In this document: positions 23,820 to 35,131 of the stretch, in pieces | How positions within the stretch are numbered: the first letter of the stretch is position 1 | How the letters are laid out: each line of letters opens with the position of its first letter | Assembly (NCBI RefSeq): GCF_007997085.1 | Contig: NZ_VORR01000035.1 | Coordinates: 1 to 43,630, forward strand | Length of the DNA stretch: 43,630 bases | DNA from: Polaribacter sp. IC066 | GTDB taxonomy: Bacteria > Bacteroidota > Bacteroidia > Flavobacteriales > Flavobacteriaceae | Direction of reading: 5' to 3' | Notes under the pieces: generated by a model | What the model saw: only the letters and a program-made list of their open reading frames with translations | Told to the model about the DNA's origin: nothing | Database searches by the model: none | Translations under genes and position numbers: made by a program

Positions 23820-26800
23820 ATGTCTAAAACTTTACAGTCAATAGTATGTATACTCATGGGTTTCATCACCTATCAAAATATACATGCGCAATTAAGTAAA
23901 AAACACTATTTACCGCCATTAACATATGCAGAAGCAGGAAATGCAAATCCTGAAAATCAATATTTTTACATATCAACGCCAAAAAATCAGAATGTAAGTT
24001 TTACCATTAAAAGAATAGGCTTTCCTGATAATGACATTAAAGGTACTGTGTCTAGTACTTCACCACAAGAACTATTTATAGGCAATGGCAATAGCCAACT
24101 TTTTGTAGATTCAAGAACCACAAGTATTGTTCACAACAACAAAGGCTATATCATAGAAGCTAATGATGTAATCTATGTTTCTATTAGAGTTTTAGCAGGT
24201 GGTGGCGCACAAGCAGGTGCGCTAGTCAGTAAAGGTGCATCCGCTTTAGGTACTACTTTTAGAGCCGGCATGTTTACCAACGAAAATCCGCAAAACAATT
24301 ATCTGAATTTTATTTCTGTAATGGCATCCGAAGAGAATACACAGGTAACTTTTGATGATTTACCCGCGGGTATTCTCATTAAAAATTATACAGGTACTTT
24401 ACCAATTTCTATAACTTTAAATGAGGGTGAAAGCTATGTAGTTGCTACAAATTCTTTTGATAATGTTATCAATAGAGATGGCTTAATTGGTACTTTAATA
24501 AATGCCGATAAACCAATTATTGTAAATGTAGGTTCTGCAAATGGTAGTTTTCACAATGGTGGCGGACGAGATTATGGAATAGATCAAATTGTTGGTGTAG
24601 ATAAAATTGGTTCCGATTATATTTTTGTAAAAGGTAACGGTACTAATAATTGGGAAAACGTTTTAATTGTGGCTCATGAAAACAACACAGCAATACGTAT
24701 TAATGGAGGTAGTGCAGCCGAAACCATAAACAAAGGACAATATCTTTTAATTGAAGGAAATCAATACAATGCAAATGGTAATATGTTTGTAAAAACTTCT
24801 GCCCCTGTTTTTGCATACCAAGGAATTGGAGCAAATAATAGCGAAGCCAATCAAGGGTTGTTTTTTGTACCACCTTTAAGTTGCGAAAACAGAGGAAAAG
24901 TAGATAACATACCAAACATAGAACGTATTGGTGGTGTTACCTTTAATGGCGGAATTACTATTGTTACCAACAAAGGAGAAAGTGTAAATATCAACTCGCA
25001 ACCCATTGCAAACTTTACAACTTCAGGTCCTTTTGATGTTGACGGAAACCCTAATTATGTAACCTATAAAGTAACAAATTTAACAGGTAATATTTCTATT
25101 GATAGCGGCGGAGAAATCTATTGTGCCTATTTTAATCAAAACGGCGCTGCAACTTCTGGTAGTTTTTATTCTGGCTTTCTTTCATCACCAGAAATTAATT
25201 TTGATACTACAGTGGCTTCTCTAGGCAATTGTATTCCGAATCTTACTTTACAAGCTGCAAATACCGATTTATTCGATAGATTTGAATGGCAATATTTTAA
25301 TGAAGCAACATCTTCTTGGGAGGCAAGAAGTATCAATGAAGACTATAAACCTTTAGATTCTGAGCCAGGAAAATATAGATTAATTGGCACTGTAGATTGT
25401 ACCAGTGCAACTTTCGAGTCTATTGAAATACCTGTAAGTCTTTGTCCTGACGATTTTGATGGCGATTTAATCATCGATAATTTAGATGTTGATATTGATA
25501 ATGATGGTATTTTAAATTGTGATGAATCACTTGGAAATGCTACTTTAGATATTAGTGACATTAATAATCCTGAAATTAGTTTTCGAGATAACTCTAAAAA
25601 CTCCACAATAATTTCTAGCATATATACGGAAACAGATTTTGGCGATTCTTTTATTGGTAATACCAGCGGTAATTTTGAATCTGTTATAAATACAACAGTG
25701 AATTCTAAACTAGCGTATACGCTAAATTTTACTCAAAATATTAATTTTAAATTCTCTCAAAATGAGGATTTTGATCATGTCATTTCTGAAGGTGAATTTT
25801 TTGTGCTAAAAATTGGCCCAAATAATAAAAATGTAACGCTTTTAGATCCTGATAATCAACTTTTAATTGACACAAATTTTGATGGCGAATTTGAATCTGG
25901 AGTTACCAATTTTTCTGCATCAGAAATTCGGTTTAAATACAGATTAAACACAACTGCAGCGGCAAGTACGTTTCAGTTTTTAGCAAACCAAGTAAATCAA
26001 CTTATTTTTAAACATCAATCAACAAGCCTTGTCGCAACATCTCGGTTTAACGGCAACATGGAACTCACCTGCTTTTCTTTGGATTCTGATGGCGACGGCG
26101 TTGAAAATATGTTTGATTTAGATTCGGATAATGACGGAATTCCTGATATTAATGAAGCTTTTCCGCAACCAAATTCTATTTCTGGTTCAGACACCAATCA
26201 AGATGGTTTAGACGATGTTTTTACAACTACTTTAAATGTAGATTCTGATAGTGATGGTATTTTAAACTACCTAGATTTAGATTCTGATAATGATGGTATT
26301 TTTGATACCACTGAAGCTGGTCATAATTTAGATACGGATTTTGACGGTGTTATTGATAACGCAAACGCTTTAATCGGTATCAATGGTTTAGTCGATGCTT
26401 TAGAAACTTTCCCAGATGCAAAAATACTTTCACTAAAGTATATAATTGCAAATACCGACAATGATACCGATTTTAACTTTGTAGAATTAGACGCAGATAA
26501 CGACGAATGTTTTGATGTTACTGAAGCTGGTTTTACAGATGAAAATAATGATGGTATTCTAGGAAATAGTCCGGTTCAAGTTGATATAAATGGAGTAGTA
26601 ATGAATGCCGCAAATGGTTACACAAATCCGAATTTAGAGTATACTACAAGCGCTCCAATTATTTTGAATACGTCCTTTGAAGATCTTGCTTTTTGTGAAA
26701 ATAATACAGATTATATAAGTATAAACTCCACAGCAGAAAGCTTTCAATGGGAAATTTCTAAAGATGGCAGAAGTTGGAGCATAATTACCGACGACACTTT

Positions 26801-29309
26801 TTACATGGGTGGCAAAACAAATACTTTACAAATAAGCAATACACCTTTAGCGTACAACAATAATCAATACCGAGTTAATTTAAACAGAACGGGCAACGCT
26901 TGTACAGTAACTTCAAATACGGTTACCTTAACTGTAAACCCAGCACCAACTGTAACACCAGAAGTAAATTTATTACAATGTGATGATGATTTAGACAGAA
27001 TATCTACCGTGAATCTTACAGAAGCAGAAATTAGCATTTCGGCAAATTATGAGAATGAAACTTTTACCTATTTTGAAACAGAAGCGCATGCCATTGCTGG
27101 TACGCCAGAGGTTGATGACAAACTGCGATACCCTGTAAACCAAAACGGTGAAGCTTGGGTAAGAACTATTTCTGCAGAAAATTGTTTTAGAATTTCTAAA
27201 ATAAACTTAGAAGTAGAAGCGGCGGCTGATGTTGCTTACAATAAAGAATTCCCGGCTGTTTGTGATGATTTCTTGCAAACAGACGGCACAAATGGCGCTG
27301 ATAACAATGATACAGATGGTATTACAAATTTCGATTTTAGTGATGCTGATGCAGAAATTATTGTCTTCTTTCCGCCTGCCTTACAACCCGATTTAGAAAT
27401 TTCGTATTATCAAACCAAAGAGGATAGAACTGCAGTCATAAACCCGATTGCAGATATCTCTAATTATAGAAATATTGGGTTTCCTTCGGATGTAACAAGG
27501 CAAACCATCTATTTTAAAATCACCAATAAAAATAATAACAATTGTAGCGGAACCGGTGAGTTGTATTTAAAAACAGCTGTAGTACCTAAGGCAAATACAG
27601 TCACAGATTTAGAGCTTTGTGATAATGCCAACGACGGCGACGGCGCAAACGGAATTGTACAATCTTTTAATTTAGAAAGTCAAACAGATGCTATTTTAAG
27701 AACTCAAAATCCCGATGATTTTACAGTTACCTACCACATTTCTGCTGCGGACGCCAATAGTGGTAATGAGCCTCAAAATGCTACTTTTGCAAACACAGTT
27801 CGAGATTCGCAACTAATTTACGTAAGAGTAACCAACAATACAACAGGTTGTTTTACAGCGCAAAGTTCTTTTAATGTGATTGTAAATCCGATTCCGATTG
27901 CTAATTTTGTAGAAGATTTAGAAGTTTGTGATGACAATTCTGATGGTTCTGCAAGAAACGGTTTTTCGCAATCTATTGATTTAGAATCGCAAACACCCGG
28001 AATTTTAGGAACACAAGATGCTACTCTTAATCAAGTAACCTATCATCGTACTTTTGCAGATGCTCAAATAGGAAATAATCCTTTAATTTCTCCGTATTCA
28101 AATAACAATCCGAATAGAGAAACTATGTATGTGCGTATTTTTAATACGGCAACTTCTTGTGTTAACGGAATTTCTAATTTTGATGTGCTTGTAAATCCTG
28201 AACCAACTTTTATAGCTCCTACTAATTTATCGTATTGTGATGATGCGTTAGATGGTGATGATGCTAACGGAATTGTGCAAAACATAGATTTGGATAGTAA
28301 AATTCCTGAAATATTAGGTAGTACGCAAAATCCGAATGATTTTATCGTTACTTTTCATCTTTCGCAAACAGATGCAACTACTGGAGATAATGCTATTGAA
28401 TCTCCTTATGAAAATACAAATCCGACAGAAACTATTTATGTACGCATTCAACAAAAACAAACCTTGTGTGTAAATGACGATGCTACGTTTGATGTGATTA
28501 TAAATTCATTACCAGATTTTACAGTTACCACACCTCAAATTTTATGTTTAATCGATGCCCCTTTAAATATTGCAGTAGAGAATCCACGTGATGTTTATAG
28601 CTATGAATGGAAAGATGAAAGGGGTGCAACTATTGGCACAGACAGCAATATTAACGTATTTTCTGGCGGAACTTATCGAGTGACAGCAACCACAACAAAC
28701 GGCACCGATTGTGAAAGAGAAGAAACCATCGTCATCAATGAATCTGATCCTGCAATTTTAGAAAATAGTTTTGTAACCATTATAGATGAAGGAAATAATC
28801 TTGGGAGTACTAATAATTTATCAATCTCTATTGATACTATCAGTAATACTATCGGTATTGGAGATTATCAGTTTGCTGTTTTAAACACCGATAATAATGA
28901 AAGATTCCCTTTTATTGGTTTTCAAGAGGAACCGATGTTTGAAAATTTAGAAGGCGGAATTTATCAAATTATTGTGAATGATAAAAATGGTTGTGTACCC
29001 GATACTACTTTGTTAGTTTCAGTCATACAGTTTCCGAAATTCTTTACACCAAATGGGGATGGCGACAATGATTTTTGGATAGTAAAAGGTGCTAATCAAA
29101 CTTTTTATCCAAATGCAAGTATCAATGTATTTAATAGATTTGGAAAATTAGTAGCACAAGTGCCCATTGACAGTGAGGGTTGGAACGGAATTTATCAGGG
29201 TAAATTATTACCCTCTGATGATTATTGGTATAATATCACCCTAATTCCTGCAGATACCACAAAACCAAGCATCACTAAAAAAGGAAATTTCTCGCTTTTA
29301 AGAAAATAA
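23820..29309 (+). CDS. Large secreted protein: IgGFc-binding-like domain, Ca-binding repeats, type IX sorting domain
   Basis: About 1829 residues. A signal peptide ends at NIHAQ. Residues ~35-450 resemble the IgGFc-binding-protein N-terminal domain found in metazoan and bacterial surface proteins (QNVSFTIKR, GDYIFVKG-like blocks, VFAYQGIG). Two clusters of Asp-rich thrombospondin-3-like repeats follow (DFDGDLIIDNLDVDIDNDGI; DSDGDGVENMFDLDSDNDGI), likely binding calcium. Around residues 1050-1560 there are about five ~103-residue repeats, each starting with a [LV]x[LV]CDD/CDN-DGxxxNG motif and ending near IYVR...C. The last ~92 residues (FFTPNGDGDNDFW ... GWNGIYQGKLLPSDDYWY) are a type B type IX secretion sorting domain. 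A TTG at 23811 would add three residues. Confidence 0.88.
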   Translation: MSKTLQSIVCILMGFITYQNIHAQLSKKHYLPPLTYAEAGNANPENQYFYISTPKNQNVSFTIKRIGFPDNDIKGTVSSTSPQELFIGNGNSQLFVDSRTTSIVHNNKGYIIEANDVIYVSIRVLAGGGAQAGALVSKGASALGTTFRAGMFTNENPQNNYLNFISVMASEENTQVTFDDLPAGILIKNYTGTLPISITLNEGESYVVATNSFDNVINRDGLIGTLINADKPIIVNVGSANGSFHNGGGRDYGIDQIVGVDKIGSDYIFVKGNGTNNWENVLIVAHENNTAIRINGGSAAETINKGQYLLIEGNQYNANGNMFVKTSAPVFAYQGIGANNSEANQGLFFVPPLSCENRGKVDNIPNIERIGGVTFNGGITIVTNKGESVNINSQPIANFTTSGPFDVDGNPNYVTYKVTNLTGNISIDSGGEIYCAYFNQNGAATSGSFYSGFLSSPEINFDTTVASLGNCIPNLTLQAANTDLFDRFEWQYFNEATSSWEARSINEDYKPLDSEPGKYRLIGTVDCTSATFESIEIPVSLCPDDFDGDLIIDNLDVDIDNDGILNCDESLGNATLDISDINNPEISFRDNSKNSTIISSIYTETDFGDSFIGNTSGNFESVINTTVNSKLAYTLNFTQNINFKFSQNEDFDHVISEGEFFVLKIGPNNKNVTLLDPDNQLLIDTNFDGEFESGVTNFSASEIRFKYRLNTTAAASTFQFLANQVNQLIFKHQSTSLVATSRFNGNMELTCFSLDSDGDGVENMFDLDSDNDGIPDINEAFPQPNSISGSDTNQDGLDDVFTTTLNVDSDSDGILNYLDLDSDNDGIFDTTEAGHNLDTDFDGVIDNANALIGINGLVDALETFPDAKILSLKYIIANTDNDTDFNFVELDADNDECFDVTEAGFTDENNDGILGNSPVQVDINGVVMNAANGYTNPNLEYTTSAPIILNTSFEDLAFCENNTDYISINSTAESFQWEISKDGRSWSIITDDTFYMGGKTNTLQISNTPLAYNNNQYRVNLNRTGNACTVTSNTVTLTVNPAPTVTPEVNLLQCDDDLDRISTVNLTEAEISISANYENETFTYFETEAHAIAGTPEVDDKLRYPVNQNGEAWVRTISAENCFRISKINLEVEAAADVAYNKEFPAVCDDFLQTDGTNGADNNDTDGITNFDFSDADAEIIVFFPPALQPDLEISYYQTKEDRTAVINPIADISNYRNIGFPSDVTRQTIYFKITNKNNNNCSGTGELYLKTAVVPKANTVTDLELCDNANDGDGANGIVQSFNLESQTDAILRTQNPDDFTVTYHISAADANSGNEPQNATFANTVRDSQLIYVRVTNNTTGCFTAQSSFNVIVNPIPIANFVEDLEVCDDNSDGSARNGFSQSIDLESQTPGILGTQDATLNQVTYHRTFADAQIGNNPLISPYSNNNPNRETMYVRIFNTATSCVNGISNFDVLVNPEPTFIAPTNLSYCDDALDGDDANGIVQNIDLDSKIPEILGSTQNPNDFIVTFHLSQTDATTGDNAIESPYENTNPTETIYVRIQQKQTLCVNDDATFDVIINSLPDFTVTTPQILCLIDAPLNIAVENPRDVYSYEWKDERGATIGTDSNINVFSGGTYRVTATTTNGTDCEREETIVINESDPAILENSFVTIIDEGNNLGSTNNLSISIDTISNTIGIGDYQFAVLNTDNNERFPFIGFQEEPMFENLEGGIYQIIVNDKNGCVPDTTLLVSVIQFPKFFTPNGDGDNDFWIVKGANQTFYPNASINVFNRFGKLVAQVPIDSEGWNGIYQGKLLPSDDYWYNITLIPADTTKPSITKKGNFSLLRK

Positions 29310-29310
29310 A

Positions 29311-32019
29311 ATGATAAAAACTTATAGTGTCTTCTTCTTTATTCTGACAAGCATAAGTTTAAGCGCTCAAAACGAAACGATTCATTGGTATTTTGGTAAT
29401 AAAGCTGCCCTAAATTTTGATAAGGGTCGTATAGAAGTTCTAGAAGATAGTGAAATGGATACTCCTGCAGGCTCTGCTTCTATTTCTAATGAAGACGGAC
29501 TTTTAATGTTTTATTCTAATGGTACAACAGTCTGGAACAGGAATCATGAAGTAATGGAAAATGGAAATGGTCTTGCCGGAGATGCGAATAATTTTCAGTC
29601 TGCCATAATTATCCCAAAACCAGGAAATGATACTTTATATTATTTATTTTATTCGAGACTTAATAATAGCTCAAATCCTTTGGTAACTCCGGGTATTTTT
29701 TATTCTGAAATAGAGTTTAGTAATGAGTTTCCATTAGGTAAAGTAATTAGAAAAAATGCTTTTTTAGACTCTGACTCACCCGCTGAAAAGCTAACTGCGG
29801 TGCATCATAAAAGTGGAGAATCTTTTTGGTTACTAACATTAACCGCAGAAGACGCTGACTCCGAAAAGCTAAAGACAGTTTTTAAAGCCTATCATATTAC
29901 CGATACTGGCTTAAACACTAATGAAGTTAAAACGGAATTGAATTTTGGGATTGATAATTTTGGATCTATGAAAATCTCTGCAGATGGTAAAAAGTTATTG
30001 GTTGCAAGCAATACTGATAACACTAGAGTAAAGTATGTTCATTACTTTAACTTTAATAATGAAACGGCAGACATTACTTTTCTTCGAAATTTAATTATAG
30101 ACCCACCAGGAGCTAATTGGCCACCAAAAGGTTTGGAGATATCTCCAAACGGTCAGTTTGTTTATATAAGCTTTAAAGCAGGAAATCAGAACGGAATCTT
30201 TCAATACCAGTTAGAAGGTCAGGGAGCATCAGACGATCCACACGCAATTCTTTATTTAAGACCAAATATTATTGTTGAAAGTTTACAACTCGCAAATAAT
30301 CAAAAAATTTATGTTGCTTTATCTTTAAGTGATAGCGATAGTGAAACTATCGGTGTTATTTCTAATCCGAATGAAAAGGGTTTTTCGTCACTATACACGT
30401 CTGCCCCTTTCCGTCTTACTCCTAGTGGTTCGAGAAAAGGATTACCAACCTTTATACAATCCTATTTTGCCTCTAAAATAATTACAGAAAATCAATGTTA
30501 TGTAGATAAATTCAGCTTTTCATCTGAATCTTATGCGCCGATATCTGATGCTATTTGGGACTTTGGTGATGGTAATTTTGGTTCTGGCGCAAATACTTCA
30601 CATACCTATTCAGCACCCGGTAAATATACGGTTCAAGGTGTTTTAACGGTAGGATCTAAAAAAGTAACCGTGTATAAAATAGTAAGTGCGTATGCGCTAC
30701 CAAACTTACTGGCTAATCAAGAATTAATAGAATGTGACGAAAATTTTGATGGATTATCTATTTTTAACCTGAATTCAATTCGTGAAAAAATAACCAATCC
30801 TGCTTTAAATGAGGAGCTTTTCTTTTATACAAGTCTAAATAATTTAACTAATGATATTCAAATTAAGGATTCAGAAAATTTTCAAAATACCGCACCCAAT
30901 CAAGAGATATTTGTAAAAGCAATAAATGTAAACGGATGTTCTAAAATCACCTCTTTCTCTGTAATTGCGCGCTTTGTTGAACTAGGAAATATTCCTGATT
31001 TTTTTGTTTGCGAAAATTCTGATGGCGTTTCTGGAAATGCAAAGGGTCAGTTTGTAACCACTATTTTGGCCAGTACAATTAGAACTCAACTCGGTATAGA
31101 GAATACTACCATACTTTCTTTTTATCCTAGTTATATAGATGCTCAGACCAACTTAAATAAGTTTGAAGAAAATTTTAACTCCGCGTCAAGCACCATATTT
31201 ATAAAAGCACAAGAAGCAGATTTTTCTTGTGGTGGCATACAATATTTTAATATTATTGTAAATTCAGAGCCGCTCATAAACCTTCAAGATACCTATAAAA
31301 TTTGTTTTAACCCTAATGCTAAACCCCCTGAAATTATTCAAGCAAATACTTCTAACAACCGTTTTGAATGGCGAAACAGTAGTGGGAATGTTATTAGTAT
31401 CAATCCCAATTTCACGCTTGATACCCTTGGTGAATTCTCATTAACTGTATATAAAACAGAAAATGGAATACAATGTACAAATACCAAAAATTTTAGGATT
31501 GAGAATCCAGATCAGCCAAAATTTTCTAAAGTTCTCATCAATACAGAAGATGAAACTAACAATATCGTTGAAGTTTTTATAGAAGGAAACAGCAGTTATG
31601 AGTTTTCTTTAGACACTCTAAACTACAATGGCAATGCATCGTCCTACACGTTTAATAATGTAGCTGCAGGATTAAGAACTATTTATGTGAGAGATATAAA
31701 TAATTGCGAACAACCTATTCAAACAAATGCCTCAGTTATTGGATTTCAGAAATTTTTCACCCCAAATAATGATGGTAAAAATGATTTTTTTAATATCAAA
31801 GGTTTAGACGCTAGTTCTTTTAAATCTATCGATGTTAAAATATTTGATCGCTATGGCAAAATTATTGCATCTATTACAGACTTAAATTCTTTGGGTTGGG
31901 ATGGTAATTATGATGGCAAAAAGATGCCTTCTAATAGTTATTGGTTTACCGCAATCATTATAGATAAAAATGATAATCTCATCAAAGAATCTAGAAACTT
32001 TAGCTTAATTAGAAATTGA
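29311..32019 (+). CDS. Secreted protein with PKD domain and type IX (type B) sorting domain
   Basis: 902 residues with a signal peptide ending SLSAQ (about 19-20). Residues ~25-385 resemble a beta-propeller-like region of a family common in Flavobacteriia (IHWYFGNKAALNF; SPNGQFVYISF). A PKD domain lies at about 405-455 (IWDFGDGNFGSGANTSHTYS, then GKYTV). Two ~100-residue blocks with LxECDEN/VCENSDG motifs echo the repeats of the upstream protein. The C-terminal ~90 residues (FFTPNNDGKNDFF ... GWDGNYDGKKMPSNSYWF) are a type B sorting domain. The ATG is one base after the stop of the upstream gene, so the two are co-translated partners or paralogues. A strong terminator follows. Confidence 0.88.
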   Translation: MIKTYSVFFFILTSISLSAQNETIHWYFGNKAALNFDKGRIEVLEDSEMDTPAGSASISNEDGLLMFYSNGTTVWNRNHEVMENGNGLAGDANNFQSAIIIPKPGNDTLYYLFYSRLNNSSNPLVTPGIFYSEIEFSNEFPLGKVIRKNAFLDSDSPAEKLTAVHHKSGESFWLLTLTAEDADSEKLKTVFKAYHITDTGLNTNEVKTELNFGIDNFGSMKISADGKKLLVASNTDNTRVKYVHYFNFNNETADITFLRNLIIDPPGANWPPKGLEISPNGQFVYISFKAGNQNGIFQYQLEGQGASDDPHAILYLRPNIIVESLQLANNQKIYVALSLSDSDSETIGVISNPNEKGFSSLYTSAPFRLTPSGSRKGLPTFIQSYFASKIITENQCYVDKFSFSSESYAPISDAIWDFGDGNFGSGANTSHTYSAPGKYTVQGVLTVGSKKVTVYKIVSAYALPNLLANQELIECDENFDGLSIFNLNSIREKITNPALNEELFFYTSLNNLTNDIQIKDSENFQNTAPNQEIFVKAINVNGCSKITSFSVIARFVELGNIPDFFVCENSDGVSGNAKGQFVTTILASTIRTQLGIENTTILSFYPSYIDAQTNLNKFEENFNSASSTIFIKAQEADFSCGGIQYFNIIVNSEPLINLQDTYKICFNPNAKPPEIIQANTSNNRFEWRNSSGNVISINPNFTLDTLGEFSLTVYKTENGIQCTNTKNFRIENPDQPKFSKVLINTEDETNNIVEVFIEGNSSYEFSLDTLNYNGNASSYTFNNVAAGLRTIYVRDINNCEQPIQTNASVIGFQKFFTPNNDGKNDFFNIKGLDASSFKSIDVKIFDRYGKIIASITDLNSLGWDGNYDGKKMPSNSYWFTAIIIDKNDNLIKESRNFSLIRN

Positions 32020-32027
32020 TACGCAAA

Positions 32028-32065
32028 AAAAAACACCAAAACTAAATTTAGTTTTGGTGTTTTTT
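32028..32065 (+). terminator. Strong bidirectional terminator
   Basis: Left arm 32028-32046 (AAAAAACACCAAAACTAAA) and right arm 32047-32065 are perfect complements over 19 bases, with A-run and T-run flanks. It lies between the convergent type IX secreted pair and infB and can serve both strands. Confidence 0.9.
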
Positions 32066-32090
32066 GTAATACTCTTCTCTTTTTAAAGTT

Positions 32091-35072
32091 TTATTTCAAC
32101 TTCTTTTTAACTGCTACTTCTTTGTAAGCTTCAATTACATCACCTTCTTCAATATCATTGTAATTCTTCAACTGAAGACCACAATCATATCCTTTAGCAA
32201 CCTCTTTTACATCATCTTTAAATCGTTTTAATGATGTTAAAACTCCGTCATGAACAACAATTCCTTCTCTAATAATTCTTATTTTAGAATCTCTGAATAT
32301 TTTACCAGACATTACCATACAACCTGCAATGTTACCAACTTTAGAAATTTTATAAACCTCTCTAATCTCTACATTACCAGTAACTTCTTCTTTCATTTCA
32401 GGAGATAACATTCCTTCCATGGCATCTTTCAAGTCATTAATTGCATCATAAATAATAGAATATGTTCTAATATCAACTTCTTCCTTATCTGCTATCATTC
32501 TTGCATTTCCTTGCGGACGCACATTAAAGCCGACAATAATTGCATCTGAAGCTGTTGCTAATAACACATCACTTTCTGTAATGGCACCAACACCTTTATG
32601 TAAAATATTTACTTGAATTTCTTCTGTAGATAATTTTTGGAAAGAATCTGTTAATGCCTCTACAGAACCATCTACATCTCCTTTTAAAATTATATTTAAC
32701 TCCTTGAAATCTCCAAGTGCAATACGTCTTCCAATCTCTGCAAGCGTAAGTGTTTTCTGTGTTCTTACAGATTGCTCTCGTTGTAATTGAGAACGTTTAG
32801 AAGCTATTTGTTTTGCTTCTCTTTCATCGTCAAAGACAACAAATTTATCACCTGCTTGTGGCGCGCCATCTAAACCTAAAATTGATACTGGTGTTGATGG
32901 ACCTGCAACCTTTAAATTATTTCCTTTGTCATCAAACATCGCCCTCACTTTACCACTGTGTTTACCTGCTAACAAGTAATCTCCAATTTTTAAAGTTCCT
33001 GCTTGTACTAATATCGTAGAAACATATCCTCTACCTTTATCTAACAAAGCCTCTACAACTGCCCCTACTGCATTTTTGTTAGGATTTGATTTTAACTCTA
33101 AAATCTCTGCCTCTAACAAAACTTTTTCTAATAAATCAGGAACCCCTTCGCCTGTTTTTGCTGAAATATCTTGAGACTGGATGTTTCCACCCCACTCTTC
33201 GATTAACAAATTCATTTGAGATAATTGTGTTTTCACATTATCTGGATTCGCGTTTGGTTTATCTATCTTATTAATTGCAAATATAATAGGTACTCCGGCT
33301 GCTTGCGCATGAGAAATAGCTTCTTTTGTCTGTGGCATTACATCATCATCCGCCGCCACTACAATAATTACTAAATCTGTTACCTGCGCCCCACGTGCAC
33401 GCATTGCTGTAAACGCCTCGTGACCTGGTGTATCTAAAAATGCTATTTTTTGATCGCCTACTTTTACAGAATATGCTCCAATATGTTGCGTAATTCCTCC
33501 ACTTTCGCCATCAATAACATTTGCTTTTCTAATATAATCTAATAGCGAAGTTTTACCATGATCTACGTGACCCATTACTGTAATAATTGGCGCACGTGTT
33601 ATTAAATCTTCTGGTTTATCAATTACCTCTTCTATTGACTCTTCTACTTCTGCACCTACAAATTCTACTTTGTGGTTAAACTCTTCAGCAACAATTACTA
33701 ATGTTTCAGCGTCTAAACGCTGATTCATTGTAACCATCATTCCTAAAGACATACATGCCGAAATAATATTTGTTACAGGAACGTCCATCATCGTAGCAAC
33801 TTCACTTACTGTAACAAATTCTGTTACTTTTAATATTTTGCTATCTAATGCTTGCGCTTCTTGCTCTGCTTCTGTTTGCTCTTTACGAGCATCTCTTTTA
33901 TTTCTACGGTATTTTGCACCTTTACCTCTAGAAGATTTCCCTTGAAGCTTTTCAAGAGTTTCTCTTACTTGCTTTTGGATATCTGCTTCTGTTGGCTCTT
34001 CTTTTTTAACAGGGGTAGCACTTCTGCTAGTTCCTCTTGCTCCTCTAAATCCAGGACTTCTAGTTCCGGGGCTTCTTGTAGCAGGACTTCTAGCTCCTGC
34101 GGCACCTCTGTTTCCAATTGGTCTGCCTACGCCGCCGCCGCCAGTTGCGCCTGGTTTGCTAATACGCTTGCGCTTCTTTTTAGCATCTGCACTTGTAGTT
34201 TTCTTAACTTCAGGTTTCTTCTTTTTAGGTCTTTCAAATTGTTTTAAATCAATTTTCTTACCCGTAAAGTTAGGTCCATCTAACTTTTTATACTGCGTTT
34301 TTATAGCTTCTGCATTTTCTGCAGTAACCTCTTCAGGTTTTCCTTCAGATTTTTGATCCTCTTTTCTAGCGTCTGACTTTCTAGAATCTACTTTCGCTTC
34401 TGCTTTAGAAGCTACTTTTTCGATTTCTGAAACTGACTTTCTAACTTTTAGAATCTCTAATACAGGTTTTTCAGCTTTTACTTCCTCGACTTTAACCTCT
34501 TCAACCTTTGGCGTTTCTTCTGTTTTAACCTCTTCAACCTTTGGCGTTTCTTCTGTTTTAACCTCTTCAGCTTTGACAACTTCTTGTGGTTTCACAGTTT
34601 CTTCAACTTTAGGTGCAGCAACAACTTCTTTTTGTTCTTTTGGAACGTCTTTAACTTCTTGCTTTGGTTCTTCTTTTACCTCTTTGATCATATCAACAGG
34701 TTTTTTGCCAACCTGATCAATATCTATCTTGCCAACAGTTTTAAACTCTAACTTGTCTGCTTTAGCTTTAAGAACCTCTTCCTTCTTAACCTCTTCTTGC
34801 GCTCTTTTTTTCTCTAATTTAGCCTCAAGTTCTAAACGAATCGCCTCTTTCTCCTTGCGTTTTTCTTCGCCAACCTCTTTAGATGCAGCTTTCTTGTTTG
34901 CATCTGTTTCAAAGCCATCTTGTAAAACTTGATAGATGTCACCAGAAATTTTAGTCGTTGGTCTTGCTTCTATTTCATGACCATTCTTTGCTAAATATTC
35001 TACCGCTCTATCAAGAGAAATGTTTAACTCTCTTAACACTTTATTAAGCCTCATTGTTTTGCCTACAGACAT
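32091..35072 (-). CDS. infB: Translation initiation factor IF-2
   Basis: GTPase that brings initiator tRNA to the ribosome. The 993-residue protein has the IF2-N module at the start ([20 protein letters not shown]), a long low-complexity Lys/Glu/Val-rich linker to about residue 300, a basic Arg/Gly segment (about 300-360), a second IF2-N-like region, and the G domain at about 490-660 with GHVDHGKT (G1), DTPGHEAF (G3) and NKID (G4). Domains II, III and IV follow, ending [17 protein letters not shown]. The linker contains an exact 33-base in-frame duplication ([11 protein letters not shown] twice). Last gene of rimP-nusA-infB. Confidence 0.98.
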   Translation of the reverse strand: MSVGKTMRLNKVLRELNISLDRAVEYLAKNGHEIEARPTTKISGDIYQVLQDGFETDANKKAASKEVGEEKRKEKEAIRLELEAKLEKKRAQEEVKKEEVLKAKADKLEFKTVGKIDIDQVGKKPVDMIKEVKEEPKQEVKDVPKEQKEVVAAPKVEETVKPQEVVKAEEVKTEETPKVEEVKTEETPKVEEVKVEEVKAEKPVLEILKVRKSVSEIEKVASKAEAKVDSRKSDARKEDQKSEGKPEEVTAENAEAIKTQYKKLDGPNFTGKKIDLKQFERPKKKKPEVKKTTSADAKKKRKRISKPGATGGGGVGRPIGNRGAAGARSPATRSPGTRSPGFRGARGTSRSATPVKKEEPTEADIQKQVRETLEKLQGKSSRGKGAKYRRNKRDARKEQTEAEQEAQALDSKILKVTEFVTVSEVATMMDVPVTNIISACMSLGMMVTMNQRLDAETLVIVAEEFNHKVEFVGAEVEESIEEVIDKPEDLITRAPIITVMGHVDHGKTSLLDYIRKANVIDGESGGITQHIGAYSVKVGDQKIAFLDTPGHEAFTAMRARGAQVTDLVIIVVAADDDVMPQTKEAISHAQAAGVPIIFAINKIDKPNANPDNVKTQLSQMNLLIEEWGGNIQSQDISAKTGEGVPDLLEKVLLEAEILELKSNPNKNAVGAVVEALLDKGRGYVSTILVQAGTLKIGDYLLAGKHSGKVRAMFDDKGNNLKVAGPSTPVSILGLDGAPQAGDKFVVFDDEREAKQIASKRSQLQREQSVRTQKTLTLAEIGRRIALGDFKELNIILKGDVDGSVEALTDSFQKLSTEEIQVNILHKGVGAITESDVLLATASDAIIVGFNVRPQGNARMIADKEEVDIRTYSIIYDAINDLKDAMEGMLSPEMKEEVTGNVEIREVYKISKVGNIAGCMVMSGKIFRDSKIRIIREGIVVHDGVLTSLKRFKDDVKEVAKGYDCGLQLKNYNDIEEGDVIEAYKEVAVKKKLK
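34498..34563 (-). repeat. In-frame 33-bp tandem duplication within infB
   Basis: Two identical 33-base units (34498-34530 and 34531-34563) encode the 11-residue unit [11 protein letters not shown] twice in the acidic/basic linker, with a partial further unit on each side. Length changes would keep the reading frame. Confidence 0.85.
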
Positions 35073-35131
35073 AAATTCTTTTTAACTTTATAATTGTAAA
35101 AATATACCTTTTACTTCACTTTTGTGCACTA

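Noticed and set aside
33852..34356. Long plus-strand frames opposite infB (131 and 66 codons)
   Set aside because: They are antisense shadows of the low-complexity Lys/Glu/Arg linker of IF-2.
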